A stretch of DNA of 64,000 bases. Source: Aerolutibacter ruishenii. GTDB lineage: Bacteria; Pseudomonadota; Gammaproteobacteria; Xanthomonadales; Xanthomonadaceae. Below are positions 26,564 to 36,319 of the stretch, piece after piece. Location: NCBI RefSeq assembly GCF_007830115.1, contig NZ_VLKP01000004.1, positions 186,001 to 250,000 on the forward strand. The letters are read 5' to 3'. The position numbers and the translations under genes were made by a program. The notes under the pieces are model-generated. The model did no database searches. It was not told the DNA's origin and saw only the letters and a list, made by a program, of their open reading frames with translations. Within the stretch, counting starts at the first letter, position 1. Every line of letters begins with the position of its first letter.

Positions 26564-27754
26564 TTACGCCACTTCGCCCGCCGCGTATCCCGACGCCCAG
26601 GCCCATTGGAAGTTGTAGCCGCCCAGCCAGCCGGTCACGTCCACCACTTCGCCGATGAAGTACAGCCCGGGCACGTGCCGCGATTGCATCGTGGTGGACG
26701 ACAACCCGTCGGTGTCCACGCCGCCCAGCGTCACTTCCGCCGTGCGATAGCCTTCGGTGCCGCTGGCCACCAGGGGCCAATGCTGGAGCACGTCGGCCAT
26801 CGCCCGCAGCTCCGGCAGGTTGTATTGCTTCATCGGCCGGTTGACCAGCCAGTGCTCGCACAGGCGTTGTGCAAAGCGCTTGGGCAAGGCATCGCCCAGC
26901 ACGGTCTTCAGTTCCGCGGCGGGGCGCTCGCGTTGCCAGCGTTGCAGCGTGTCCAATGCATCCTGGCCCGGCAACAGGTCCAGGTGCAGCTCATCTCCGG
27001 GTTGCCAGTACGATGAAATCTGCAGGATCGCCGGGCCGCTGATCCCACGGTGGGTGACCAGCATGAAGTTGCTGAAACTCTGGTCGTTGCAGGTGGCCGT
27101 GACCGGCAACGCCACGCCGCTCAGGTCGGCCAGGCGTTCCTGGTGCTTGCCGCTGAGCGTGAGCGGCACCAGCCCGGCCCGCGTGGGCAGCACGTCATGT
27201 CCAAATTGCCGCGCCAGTTCGTAGCCGAAGCCACTGGCGCCCATGCTCGGGATCGACAGCCCACCGCTGGCCACCACCAGCGAAGTCGCGACGAAGGCGC
27301 CGTGCGTGGTGTGCAGCCGGAAGGGCGCCTCGGCCGCGCCTTCGCCATGCAGCACGCGCTCGATGCTGCAGCTCGTTTCGATGCGCACACCCGCGCTCGC
27401 GCACTCCTCCAGCAGCATCTTCACGATGAGCTTGGAGGATTCGTCGCAGAACAGCTGGCCCAGCTCCTTCTCGTGGTAGGCGATGCGGTGGCGCTCCACC
27501 ATTTCGATGAAATGCCACGGCGTGTAGCGCGCCAGCGCCGACTTGCAGAAGTGGCGGTTGGCCGAGAGATAGTTGGCCGGTGTGGTGCCGGTGTTGGTGA
27601 AGTTGCAGCGCCCACCGCCCGACATCAGGATCTTCTTGCCCACGCGGTTGGCATGATCAATGACCAGCACGCGACGACCGCGCTGCCCGGCGGTGATCGC
27701 GCACATCAGGCCGGCGGCGCCGGCTCCGATGACGATGACATCGTAGTGCTGCAT
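26564..27754 (-). CDS. HI0933/BaiN family NAD(P)/FAD-dependent oxidoreductase
   Basis: A 396-residue flavoprotein with the N-terminal FAD motif VIGAGAAGLMCAITA, the family signature GKKILMSGGGRCNFTN (residues about 39-54), a MLVTHRGISGPAILQ segment in the inserted domain and the C-terminal GLYFIGEVVDVTGWLGGYNFQ. Relatives include BaiN bile-acid reductase and YhiN; the physiological substrate here is unknown. It begins 19 bases after the stop of yaeQ on the same strand, so the two are likely co-transcribed. Confidence 0.92.
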   Translation of the reverse strand: MQHYDVIVIGAGAAGLMCAITAGQRGRRVLVIDHANRVGKKILMSGGGRCNFTNTGTTPANYLSANRHFCKSALARYTPWHFIEMVERHRIAYHEKELGQLFCDESSKLIVKMLLEECASAGVRIETSCSIERVLHGEGAAEAPFRLHTTHGAFVATSLVVASGGLSIPSMGASGFGYELARQFGHDVLPTRAGLVPLTLSGKHQERLADLSGVALPVTATCNDQSFSNFMLVTHRGISGPAILQISSYWQPGDELHLDLLPGQDALDTLQRWQRERPAAELKTVLGDALPKRFAQRLCEHWLVNRPMKQYNLPELRAMADVLQHWPLVASGTEGYRTAEVTLGGVDTDGLSSTTMQSRHVPGLYFIGEVVDVTGWLGGYNFQWAWASGYAAGEVA

Positions 27755-27773
27755 GACGCTGCTGCCGACTGCC

Positions 27774-28358
27774 TCAAGCCACCTGCAGCCCAGCCATCCC
27801 CCCCGCCGCCATGGCGGCCGACAGCATGCGGGCGCGCGGCCGCAGCGCGACGTTGGTGCTCTCGCTCATCAGCTGCAGCTCGCCGTCCTGGATCATGGCG
27901 GTCAACCGCATGCTCCGTTCCAGCATCGCGCCGATCGCCTCGACGCTGGCGGCATCGATGTCGATCACGCTGAGGTTTTTCAGCCGGCCCAGCCCGACGG
28001 CGTTCTTTTCCCACCAGATATCCGCGGCCCGGCCGCCGTAGTTGACCACCAGCACCTGCTGCGAACGGCCGCAGGCCTTGCGGATGCGCGACTCGTCCGG
28101 CTGGCCCAGGTCGATCCACAGTTCGATGTCGCCGGTGTAGTCGCGGCGCCACAGGTCCGGCTCGTCGTCGCTGCTCAGGCCCTTGCCGAACTCCAGGCGT
28201 TCGTCGGCATTGAGCGCGAACGCGAGCAGCCGCACCATCAGCCGCTCGTCGGTTTCCGACGGGTGCTGGGCGAGGGTGAGGTTGTGGGACGCGTAGTAGT
28301 GCCGGTCCATGTCACTGACCTGCAGCTCGGCTTTGACGACGGTGGCCTTGAGTGCCAT
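27774..28358 (-). CDS. yaeQ: YaeQ family protein
   Basis: A 194-residue YaeQ protein, a compact nuclease-like (PD-(D/E)XK-related) fold of uncertain function; a relative was studied as a suppressor of RfaH loss. Typical segments are MALKATVVKAELQVSDMDRH, HPSETDERLMVRLLAFAL and ELWIDLGQPDESRIRKA. First gene of a probable pair with the HI0933 flavoprotein, divergent from the pseudouridine synthase at 28407 over only 48 bases. Confidence 0.93.
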   Translation of the reverse strand: MALKATVVKAELQVSDMDRHYYASHNLTLAQHPSETDERLMVRLLAFALNADERLEFGKGLSSDDEPDLWRRDYTGDIELWIDLGQPDESRIRKACGRSQQVLVVNYGGRAADIWWEKNAVGLGRLKNLSVIDIDAASVEAIGAMLERSMRLTAMIQDGELQLMSESTNVALRPRARMLSAAMAAGGMAGLQVA

Positions 28359-28406
28359 GGGTGCCTGCCGGCGGACGCCGGGAAAGATAATCGGTCATTC
28401 TAGGGC

Positions 28407-29303
28407 ATGCGCACGCGTCCACCTGCCATCGATGGCCTTCCGGCCAGCCATGTCCAGCTGCCCGCGGGGGCGTGGGGGACCGTGCTGGAGGCACTGTGCA
28501 ACCTGTTCCCCGCGATCCCCGAGGCAACGTGGCGCGATCGCTTCGCACGCGGGCGCGTGCTCGATGCCGATGGTCGCGCTTTGGCGGCGGACGCACCGTA
28601 CCGGCTCGGCGCTGACATCCACTATTACCGCGAGGTGGCGGAGGAGACACGGGTTCCGTTCGAGGAAGTCGTGCTGCACGCCGATGCGCACCTGGTGGTG
28701 GTCGACAAGCCGCATTTCCTGCCGGTCGCGCCCGCCGGACGCCATGTCCACGAGACCCTGCTGGGCCGATTGATGCGGCGGCTCGGCAATCCACACCTGG
28801 TGCCGCTGCACCGGCTGGACCGCGACACCGCCGGCCTGGTGCTGTTCTCGGCCGATCCTGGTTCCCGCGCGGCTTACCAGGCGCTGTTCCGGGACAGGCG
28901 CATCGCGAAGGGTTACGAAACGCTGGCACCCGCGCTGCCGGGGCTGGTGTTTCCCCATGTGCATCGCTCACGGCTGGAGGTTGGCGAACCGTTCTTCCGC
29001 ATGCGCGAGGTGGTGGGCGTGGCCAACAGCGAAACGCGGATCGATGTGATCGAACGGGGAGAGGGCCTTTGGCGTTATCGGCTGGAACCCATCACCGGGC
29101 GCAAGCACCAGCTGCGCGTGCACATGGCGGCTTTGGGCGCGCCGATCGCGAATGACCCCGTGTATCCCGAGTTGCACCACCGGCGCGACGACGACTTCAC
29201 CCAACCGTTGAAGCTGCTTGCGGGAACGCTGGAATTCGCCGATCCCATCGATGGGCGGATGCGGCGTTTCGAAAGCCGACTCCGACTAGACCCATTCGCG
29301 TGA
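28407..29303 (+). CDS. RluA-family pseudouridine synthase
   Basis: A 298-residue enzyme converting uridine to pseudouridine in RNA. The catalytic Asp is in HRLDRDTAGLVLFS (about residue 138). PITGRKHQLRVHMAALGAPI is the second conserved block. The N-terminus has a weak S4-like element (WRDRFARGRVLDADGRAL). It resembles the RluA/YqcB-type single-domain enzymes; the exact target base cannot be read from sequence. The last 18 bases overlap the convergent glutamine amidotransferase gene. Confidence 0.9.
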   Translation: MRTRPPAIDGLPASHVQLPAGAWGTVLEALCNLFPAIPEATWRDRFARGRVLDADGRALAADAPYRLGADIHYYREVAEETRVPFEEVVLHADAHLVVVDKPHFLPVAPAGRHVHETLLGRLMRRLGNPHLVPLHRLDRDTAGLVLFSADPGSRAAYQALFRDRRIAKGYETLAPALPGLVFPHVHRSRLEVGEPFFRMREVVGVANSETRIDVIERGEGLWRYRLEPITGRKHQLRVHMAALGAPIANDPVYPELHHRRDDDFTQPLKLLAGTLEFADPIDGRMRRFESRLRLDPFA

Positions 29304-30041
29304 GGGCAGGGTATAGCGCCGCTGCGGGCGGCCGACCAGGTCGAGGAAGCGGTTGAACACCGCATCGGCGTGCGCCTGCATCGACGCGATGTGCGCGCGG
29401 GTGTGGCCGCGGATGGCCTCGGTGTCGGTGGCATGGCCGTGTGCGGCCAGTTCGGCGAGGTAGGCAGGATTGGCCAGCCAACGCTCGATCAGGGGCTGGT
29501 CCATCTCCAGGTGGAACTGGAAACCGTACGCATTGTCGCCGTGGCGAAAGGCCTGCGGCTCGCAGCCATCCGTGCGCGCCAGGTGCTCGGCGCCCGGCGG
29601 CACCTGGAAGCTGTAGCGGTGCCACTGGAACACCGGCGCCGCATCGCCCAGCGGCGCGAGCACGGGGTCCGTCTTGCCGGCGTTGGTGAGCTGCAGCCGA
29701 TGCCAGCCGATCTCGGGCGCGGCGTGGCGCTGCACGGGCGCCCCCAGCACATGGGCCAGCAACTGCGCGCCCAGGCAGATCCCCAGCACCGGCCGCCCCA
29801 GTTCCAGCATCCGCTCGATGGCACGCATTTCGGTCAGCAGGTGCGCGCGATGCGCGTGGTCCTCCACGTTCATGGGCCCGCCCAGCACGACCAGGCCGCG
29901 ATAACGCTCCACGTTGGGCTGCGTGTCCGGGTGCCGCTCGAAGTTCTTGAAGCGGATGCGGTGCCCGCGCCGCCGGATCAGCGGGTCCAGCGTGCCCAGC
30001 GGCTCAGCGGCGACGTGTTGGAAGACGAGGAGGCGGGACAT
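29286..30041 (-). CDS. Class I glutamine amidotransferase-like protein
   Basis: A 251-residue stand-alone GATase domain. The nucleophile Cys is in GICLGAQLLAHVLG (about residue 97) and the His-Glu pair in YGFQFHLEMD (about residue 176). VVLGGPMNVED forms the oxyanion region. Family members of this size hydrolyse gamma-glutamyl compounds or are GMP-synthase-like proteins. Its 3' end overlaps the pseudouridine synthase gene by 18 bases. Confidence 0.9.
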   Translation of the reverse strand: MSRLLVFQHVAAEPLGTLDPLIRRRGHRIRFKNFERHPDTQPNVERYRGLVVLGGPMNVEDHAHRAHLLTEMRAIERMLELGRPVLGICLGAQLLAHVLGAPVQRHAAPEIGWHRLQLTNAGKTDPVLAPLGDAAPVFQWHRYSFQVPPGAEHLARTDGCEPQAFRHGDNAYGFQFHLEMDQPLIERWLANPAYLAELAAHGHATDTEAIRGHTRAHIASMQAHADAVFNRFLDLVGRPQRRYTLPSREWV

Positions 30042-30142
30042 GGGGGGCAGGCGTGGCCATCGGGGTCCACTATGCCAAAGCCGACGGGCAAGGCCCGGTG
30101 ACGGCCGGTTCTGGCGTCATGCCATGTGGGAATGTCCGGACT

Positions 30143-31003
30143 TCAACCTTTCGGGGCCAGCGCGATCAGGCCGATGGCGACGACGGCCAGCCCGATGGCT
30201 GCCCGGTTCCAGCGACTGGTCTTCTCGCCGAAGGCCAAGACGCCGACCAGCGTGCCCAGCACCACCACGCCGATGTTCATCGCGGCGAACACCACCGACG
30301 GGTTGTCGGGCAACGCCTGGTGCGCGCGGACATAGAACACGATGTTGCCGAAGTTCAGCGCGCCCAGCAGCAGTCCGGCGGCGAGGTGGCGCAGGTCCAG
30401 TCGCGTCTCGCCCCGCCAGTGACGGAACAGCTGCCACGCAAACATGATCGCGAAGGCGAGGGCGAAGGCGACCTGCAATGACGCCAACGAGGGCGTGCCC
30501 GCTTGCGCGATGCGTTTCAGCAACACATCCACCACGGCGAAGCCCACCCAGACCACCAGCAACAGACCCCAGCCGCGCGAGGCAGTGGGCTCGCGCTCCG
30601 GGCGCATGACGATACCGGCCACGGCCAGCAGCCCCAAGCCCAGGCCGGTCAGGCGCATGCCATCCACGCGTTCGCCAAACAGGGTGAACGCCGCGAGCAA
30701 TGACAACAGCAGCGACAGGCGCTGGGCCACGTCGGTGCGGACGATACCGGTGGCCTTCACCGAAGCCGCCAGCACCAGGAACAGCGACGGCAGCACCACG
30801 GCCAGCCCCAGCAACGCCGCCCACGGCGCGCCCGGCGCACGCAGGCTGTCCAGCGAGGGCTGCAGCAGCCACGCGCACAAGGCCGTAGCGGCCAGGTAGT
30901 TCCACGTGACCAGCTGCGCTATGTCCAGCCGGTGTCGCGGTGCCAGCTTCAACAGCACCGACACCAGCACGCTGCAGATCGCGCTGGCCAGGATCAGATG
31001 CAT
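30143..31003 (-). CDS. EamA/DMT family transporter
   Basis: A 286-residue membrane protein with ten hydrophobic segments in two five-helix halves, the drug/metabolite transporter architecture. The end of each half shows the expected pattern (LSLLLSLLAAFTLFGERVDGMRL; VVLGTLVGVLAFGEKTS). Substrate unknown; it may export a metabolite. No partner gene adjoins it on the same strand. Confidence 0.88.
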   Translation of the reverse strand: MHLILASAICSVLVSVLLKLAPRHRLDIAQLVTWNYLAATALCAWLLQPSLDSLRAPGAPWAALLGLAVVLPSLFLVLAASVKATGIVRTDVAQRLSLLLSLLAAFTLFGERVDGMRLTGLGLGLLAVAGIVMRPEREPTASRGWGLLLVVWVGFAVVDVLLKRIAQAGTPSLASLQVAFALAFAIMFAWQLFRHWRGETRLDLRHLAAGLLLGALNFGNIVFYVRAHQALPDNPSVVFAAMNIGVVVLGTLVGVLAFGEKTSRWNRAAIGLAVVAIGLIALAPKG

Positions 31004-31048
31004 CGGCGCCCCGCAACCAGGCGGGCAAACACGCGGGGCGTCACGGCA

Positions 31049-33160
31049 TCAGCGCGGCTTGAACGGCTTGCGCGGGCCTGCGCCGTGCGGACGGCCGCCC
31101 GGACGACCGTCATGGGGGCGGGCCCCGTGTGGACGACCCTCACGAGGGCCAGCACCTTGCGGGCGCGGTCCACGCGGACGGAAATCATCGCCATGCCCGC
31201 CACGCGGGCGCTCGTCATGCGCGCGCGGCGGACGGCCTTCGTCGTGCCCACCGTGCGGCGCCTGGCGCCAACCGCCCTGGCCGGGGCGGCTGATGCGCAG
31301 CTGCTGGCCGGCCACGCGCACCTTCTTCAGATGCTCCATGATCTCGCGCGGCATGCCCTCGGGCAGGTCGATCAGGCTGTGGTCGTCGCGGATGTCGATG
31401 CGGCCGATGTAGCGGCTTTCCAGCTCGGCTTCGTTGGCGATGGCGCCGACGATGTTGCCCGGCTTGACCCCATGCACGTGGCCCACCTCGATGCGGAAGG
31501 TCTCCATGCCCGCTTCGGGCGCGCGCGGCGCATCGTGCTCGCGCGGCCGGTGCGCCGCGGGTGCGGCATCACCGTGGTCGTCGAACATCGCCTCGCCCGC
31601 ATTGACCGGGGCGTGGTGGGTCGGCGGGGTGAACTGACGTTCGGAATGGCGCGGCGCATGTTCGCGTTCGGTAAAGGTGCGGGGTTCGCGCGCCGGCCGC
31701 TCGTCGCGCTCGCGGAACTCGCGCTGCGGACGCGGGCCGCGTTCGCGGTCGCCGAAGTCGCGTCCGCGCTCGAACGGCGCACCACGCTCCGGCCGGGTTG
31801 GTGCCGCGAGCAGCAAGGGGGTGTCGCCCTGGAACAGCTTGGCCAGTGCCGCCGCGATCTCGATCGCCGGCACGTTCTTCTCGCGCTCGTAGCGCTCGAT
31901 CATTTCGCGGAACAGGCCCAGCTCGCTGCTCTCCAGCGCTTCGCCGATCTTGCCGAGGAAGCGGTTCACGCGCTGCTCGTTGACCGTCTCGATGCTCGGC
32001 AGCTCCATCGGCTCGATCGGCTGCCGCGTCGCCCGTTCAATGGCGCGCAGCATGCCGCGCTCGCGCGGGGTCACGAACAGGATCGCCTCGCCCTTGCGCC
32101 CGGCACGGCCAGTGCGGCCGATGCGGTGCACGTAGCTCTCGGTGTCGTAGGGGATGTCGTAGTTCAGCACGTGGCTGATGCGCTCCACGTCCAGACCGCG
32201 CGCGGCTACGTCGGTGGCCACCAGTACGTCGATCTTGCCGTCCTTGAGGTTCTGCACGGTCTTCTCGCGCTGCGCCTGCTGCACGTCACCGTTGATCGCC
32301 GCAGCCGACACGCCGCGCGCCGACAGCTTCTCGGCCAACTCTTCGGTGCCCAGCTTGGTGCGCGCGAACACGATCATCGCGTCGAACGGCTCGGCCTCGA
32401 TGATGCGGGTGATGGCGTCCAGCTTGTGCACGCCGCTCACGGACCAGTAGCGCTGGCGGATGTTGGCCGCGGTGGTGGTCTTGGCCTTGATCGCGACCTC
32501 GACCGGGTCCTTCAGGTAGGTCTGGGCGATGCGTTTGATCGGCGCCGGCATGGTCGCCGAGAACAGCGCCACCTGGCGGGTCTCCGGGGTCTTCTTGAGG
32601 ACGTTCTCGACATCGTCGATGAAGCCCATGCGCAGCATTTCATCGGCCTCGTCCAGCACCAGGCAACGCAGCTCGGACAGGTCCAGGGTGCCGCGGTCCA
32701 GGTGGTCGATCACGCGGCCGGGGGTGCCGACCACCACGTGCACGCCGCGCTTGAGCGCCTGCAACTGCGGGTAGTAGCTCTGGCCGCCGTAGATCGGCAG
32801 CACGTGGAAGCCCGGCATGTTCACCGCGTACTTCTGGAAAGCCTCGGCCACCTGGATGGCCAGTTCGCGCGTCGGGGCCAGCACCAGCGCCTGCGGCTTG
32901 GACTGCTTCGGCTCGATCTGCGCCAACACCGGCAGGGCGAAGGCGGCGGTCTTGCCGGTGCCGGTCTGCGCCTGGCCGAGCACGTCGCGGCCGGCCAGCA
33001 ACGGCGGAATGGTGGCGGCCTGGATCGGCGAGGGCGTCTCGTAGCCCACGTCAGTCAGGGCCTTGAGCAGCGACTCGGGCAGGCCGAGGTCGCTGAACTT
33101 GACGGAAGGGCTATCGGCGGAATTCTGGGATTCGGGCGTTGCGGGCGTCTCGGCGCTCAT
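31049..33160 (-). CDS. deaD: DEAD-box RNA helicase (DeaD/CsdA type)
   Basis: A 703-residue ATP-dependent RNA helicase. Visible motifs: Q motif (F-x-LGLPESLL to PSPIQAATIP), Walker A AQTGTGKT (64-71), PTRELA, GTPGR, DEAD in VLDEADEM, SAT, TDVAARGLD and HRIGRTGRAGR. After about residue 450 comes a charged linker, then a DbpA-type RNA-binding domain (FRIEVGHVHGVKPGNIVG) and a Gly/Arg/His/Pro-rich tail. It helps ribosome assembly and mRNA decay, especially in the cold. ATG 33160 is chosen from the conserved N-terminus; the preceding frame is non-coding. Divergent from selO. Confidence 0.93.
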   Translation of the reverse strand: MSAETPATPESQNSADSPSVKFSDLGLPESLLKALTDVGYETPSPIQAATIPPLLAGRDVLGQAQTGTGKTAAFALPVLAQIEPKQSKPQALVLAPTRELAIQVAEAFQKYAVNMPGFHVLPIYGGQSYYPQLQALKRGVHVVVGTPGRVIDHLDRGTLDLSELRCLVLDEADEMLRMGFIDDVENVLKKTPETRQVALFSATMPAPIKRIAQTYLKDPVEVAIKAKTTTAANIRQRYWSVSGVHKLDAITRIIEAEPFDAMIVFARTKLGTEELAEKLSARGVSAAAINGDVQQAQREKTVQNLKDGKIDVLVATDVAARGLDVERISHVLNYDIPYDTESYVHRIGRTGRAGRKGEAILFVTPRERGMLRAIERATRQPIEPMELPSIETVNEQRVNRFLGKIGEALESSELGLFREMIERYEREKNVPAIEIAAALAKLFQGDTPLLLAAPTRPERGAPFERGRDFGDRERGPRPQREFRERDERPAREPRTFTEREHAPRHSERQFTPPTHHAPVNAGEAMFDDHGDAAPAAHRPREHDAPRAPEAGMETFRIEVGHVHGVKPGNIVGAIANEAELESRYIGRIDIRDDHSLIDLPEGMPREIMEHLKKVRVAGQQLRISRPGQGGWRQAPHGGHDEGRPPRAHDERPRGGHGDDFRPRGPRPQGAGPREGRPHGARPHDGRPGGRPHGAGPRKPFKPR

Positions 33161-33378
33161 CGCTAAGTCTCGTTGGCGCCGGCGCGGCGGCCGGTCGGGG
33201 ATCGCACAGTTTACCTGTCTGCTGAATGGGGCGTGTGATGCGGCAGGCTGCTGGCGCAGGGAAGCCTGCTTCCGCACACGCGCCCCGGCCACCGCGACGG
33301 CCACCCAAACGCTTGTCCAGCCGGGATTTCGGCACACTGTGGGACACTGTTCACCACGCATTTCCCACGCCGCCCCGC

Positions 33379-34941
33379 ATGCGCCAGCTCCGTTTCGACA
33401 ACGCCTTCCTGCGCGAACTGCCCGGTGATCCGGAGGTGGGTCCGCGCGTCCGGCAGGTCGAAGGCGGCCTGTGGTCACGGGTGGAACCGACCCCGGTGGC
33501 CGCCCCGGTGCTGGTCGCGCACTCGGCGGAAATGGCGGCCCGGCTGGGCTTCAGTGACACCGATCTGGCTGACCCTGAGTTCGTCCGGGTGTTTGCCGGT
33601 AACGCGCTGCTGCCGGGCATGGACCCGTACGCCGCCAACTACGGCGGGCACCAGTTCGGCCACTGGGCGGGGCAGCTCGGCGACGGCCGTGCCATCACCT
33701 TGGGCGAGTCCATCAATGATGCCGGTGAGCGCTGGGAGCTGCAGCTCAAGGGGGCCGGCCTCACCCCCTATTCGCGCACCGCCGATGGCCGTGCGGTGCT
33801 GCGCTCCTCCATCCGCGAATTCCTGTGCAGCGAGGCGATGCACCACCTTGGTGTGCCGACCACGCGCGCGCTGAGCCTGGTCGGCACCGGCGAGAGCGTG
33901 GTCCGCGACATGTTCTACGACGGTCACCCGGAGCTGGAGCCGGGCGCCATCGTGTGCCGGGTGGCGCCGTCGTTCATCCGCTTCGGCAATTTCGAACTGC
34001 CGGCCTCGCGCGGCGACTTCGACCTGCTGCGGCGGCTGGCGGACTTCTGCATCCGCCGCGATTTCCCCGGACTGTCGGGACAGGGCGAAGCGCTGTACGC
34101 CGACTGGTTCGCCCAGGTGTGCGAGCGCACCGCCATGCTGATGGCGCACTGGATGCGCGTGGGCTTCGTCCACGGGGTGATGAACACCGACAACATGTCC
34201 ATCCTCGGGCTGACCATCGACTACGGCCCGTACGGCTGGGTGGATGACTACGACCCCGACTGGACGCCCAACACCACCGACGCCCAGCGCCGCCGCTACC
34301 GGTTCGGCCAGCAGCCGCAGGTGGCGTACTGGAACCTTGGGCGACTGGCGGGCGCGCTGTCGCCGCTGTTCGGTTCCGCCGAGCCATTGCAGGCGGGCCT
34401 GGAGCGTTACGTGGCCGCGTGGGACACCGCCGACCGCGAGACCACGGCGCGCAAGCTGGGGCTTCTGGAGGCGCGCGACGAGGACCTGACGCTGATGCAG
34501 GACCTGCGCGGGTTGTTGAAGCAGGCCGAAGTGGACATGACCCTGTTCTTCAGGGGGCTGGCCGACGTGGATCCGATGTCGCCGCCGTCGCTGGGCCCAT
34601 TGCAGGCGTCGTTCTACGACGAGGCCAAGCGACAGGCGGCCGAGCCGGCGTTGTTGGCCTGGCTGGCGCGCCATGCCGCCCGCGTGCGCGAGGACGCGGC
34701 GGCTCCCGAAACACGCCGTGCGCGCATGAACGCCGCCAACCCCAGCTTCGTGCTGCGCAATTACCTCGCCCAGCAGGCCATCGACCGTGCCATGCAGGGC
34801 GACGCATCCGGCGTGGGTGAGTTGCTCGATGTCATGCGCCGCCCCTATGACGCGCAACCGGGGCGTGAACATTTCGCCGCCAAACGTCCGGACTGGGCCC
34901 GCACCAGGGCCGGCTGCTCGATGTTGTCCTGCAGCTCCTGA
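33379..34941 (+). CDS. selO: Protein adenylyltransferase SelO
   Basis: A 520-residue SelO (YdiU/UPF0061) pseudokinase that transfers AMP to Ser, Thr or Tyr of target proteins, linked to redox stress. Conserved blocks: [18 protein letters not shown], the Lys-bearing [20 protein letters not shown] and the metal-binding [20 protein letters not shown]. The C-terminus ends in SCSS, where other SelO proteins carry a Cys or Sec. Start 33379 matches the family N-terminus ([17 protein letters not shown]). Confidence 0.95.
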   Translation: MRQLRFDNAFLRELPGDPEVGPRVRQVEGGLWSRVEPTPVAAPVLVAHSAEMAARLGFSDTDLADPEFVRVFAGNALLPGMDPYAANYGGHQFGHWAGQLGDGRAITLGESINDAGERWELQLKGAGLTPYSRTADGRAVLRSSIREFLCSEAMHHLGVPTTRALSLVGTGESVVRDMFYDGHPELEPGAIVCRVAPSFIRFGNFELPASRGDFDLLRRLADFCIRRDFPGLSGQGEALYADWFAQVCERTAMLMAHWMRVGFVHGVMNTDNMSILGLTIDYGPYGWVDDYDPDWTPNTTDAQRRRYRFGQQPQVAYWNLGRLAGALSPLFGSAEPLQAGLERYVAAWDTADRETTARKLGLLEARDEDLTLMQDLRGLLKQAEVDMTLFFRGLADVDPMSPPSLGPLQASFYDEAKRQAAEPALLAWLARHAARVREDAAAPETRRARMNAANPSFVLRNYLAQQAIDRAMQGDASGVGELLDVMRRPYDAQPGREHFAAKRPDWARTRAGCSMLSCSS

Positions 34942-35045
34942 GCCGGCGCAACGACAGGAGCGATGGGCCCCGTCACGCTGACGCGCGATTCACCCGGCCC
35001 CACCCATCATCGGCGCACCTGCCACCCACCACGAGGACGGCCGCA

Positions 35046-35717
35046 ATGAACGCATCCACTCCCATTTTCCTTGGCTGGCGCCGCGTGCGTCCCGGCTTGT
35101 TGGCCATGCTGGTGTCGATGCTGTCGCTGGCCGGTTGCGTGACTCCCTACGGTGGCTACCCCGGCGATGGTTATGGCCAGGAATACGGCACCGAACGCAT
35201 GCTGGGCACCGTGCAGGAGGTCGACCTGCGCGCCGGTCGCATCCAGCTGGCGGCCGATGCGCAGCGGTACAGCCGCTCGTCCTACGTGGACGTCATGTTC
35301 GACCGCGACACGCGCCTGTACTACCAGCGTCGGCAGGTGGACATCGCGGGCCTCGAACGCGGCGACCGCATCAGCATCGACGCGGTGCGGTCGGACGGAC
35401 GGTTGTGGGCCCGCTCGATCGAGGTCGTGCACAACGTGCGGGACGGGCAGGGCGGCGACTATTACGGCGGTGACCTGCAGGGTTCGGTGTCGTATGTCGA
35501 TACCCGGACGCGGATGATCGAAATCACCCGTGGAGGCTATTCGGGCCGTCCTGAACGCGTGTACTACGACGGTCGTACCCGGGTGGAATACCGGGGGCAG
35601 GTGCTGCGGCCGGAGCAGCTGCAACGCGGGGACGTCATCCGCGTGCAGGCCCGGCCCTCGGGCAACGACTGGATCGCGGAGCGCATCTGGGTCGAGGTCG
35701 ACGCAAGGTCGCGGTGA
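35046..35717 (+). CDS. Lipoprotein with two tandem DUF5666-like domains
   Basis: A 223-residue lipoprotein (LAGC, Cys 31). After a Gly/Tyr-rich spacer, residues about 52-130 and 143-220 are two copies of one beta-rich unit. Each has a G(T/S)V-x2-VD start, an R(V)xYxxxTRxxY core and a closing L(E/Q)RGDxIxxxAxxS segment. The unit resembles OB-like DUF5666 domains seen in exported proteins. Function unknown. ATG 35046 follows an AGGACGG leader. Not in an obvious operon. Confidence 0.75.
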   Translation: MNASTPIFLGWRRVRPGLLAMLVSMLSLAGCVTPYGGYPGDGYGQEYGTERMLGTVQEVDLRAGRIQLAADAQRYSRSSYVDVMFDRDTRLYYQRRQVDIAGLERGDRISIDAVRSDGRLWARSIEVVHNVRDGQGGDYYGGDLQGSVSYVDTRTRMIEITRGGYSGRPERVYYDGRTRVEYRGQVLRPEQLQRGDVIRVQARPSGNDWIAERIWVEVDARSR

Positions 35718-35844
35718 GTGCGGGGGTAACCACCACTTAACGCCGGCGGTTGCATGCTGGCCGGCAAGCCGCCAAGCGCGGTGAACGCACGTCCGGGTAC
35801 CGGGCTACCCCCGGCACGGACCCGGCCGCGCAAAGGGACCTGCC

Positions 35845-36276
35845 ATGAAGACCTGGATCCTTGTCGCCGACGAAGCCCATGCCCGCCTGTTCGAGAGCGA
35901 GCGGGTTGATGGCGAACTGCTGGAAGTCGCCGATTTCGTCCATCCCGAAGCGCACCACGCCGACCGTGGGCATCGCGACCGGATGCCGCGTGCCCAGCAG
36001 AGCGTGGGCAGCGCCCGGCACGGCATCGAGCCGCGTACCTCCACGGAGGACAAGAACCGCCGCGAATTCGCCGCGGAGCTGTCCGGTTTCCTCAGCGAGG
36101 CGCGGGTGGCCCACCGCTACGACAGCCTGGTGCTGATGGCGGCGCCGGCCTTCCTGGGCTCGGTACGCTCGGAGCTGGACCCGCAGGTGGCGCGGATGGT
36201 GACCCATGCGCTGGACAAGCAGGTCACCGATGCCAGCTTGGACCGCATCCGCGACGAGTTGCGGCACCTGCACTGA
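35845..36276 (+). CDS. Host attachment family protein
   Basis: A 143-residue protein that matches the 'host attachment' family, with N-terminal WILVADEAHARLFE, a polar middle (RTSTEDKNRREFAAELSGFL) and C-terminal LVLMAAPAFLGSVRSEL. The family is named after a rhizobial attachment factor but its fold resembles archaeal release-factor-like (baeRF) domains, so the name says little about function here. No signal peptide, so it is cytoplasmic. Strong leader AAAGGGACC precedes the ATG. Confidence 0.85.
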   Translation: MKTWILVADEAHARLFESERVDGELLEVADFVHPEAHHADRGHRDRMPRAQQSVGSARHGIEPRTSTEDKNRREFAAELSGFLSEARVAHRYDSLVLMAAPAFLGSVRSELDPQVARMVTHALDKQVTDASLDRIRDELRHLH

Positions 36277-36319
36277 CGGCTGAGGCGGGTCGGGGTGCGC
36301 ATCCCGGTACAATGCGCGC

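Noticed and set aside
30932-33166. A 744-residue open frame antisense to the DEAD-box helicase
   Set aside because: It mirrors an obvious helicase and shows only His/Arg/Gln/Ala-rich sequence without any domain.
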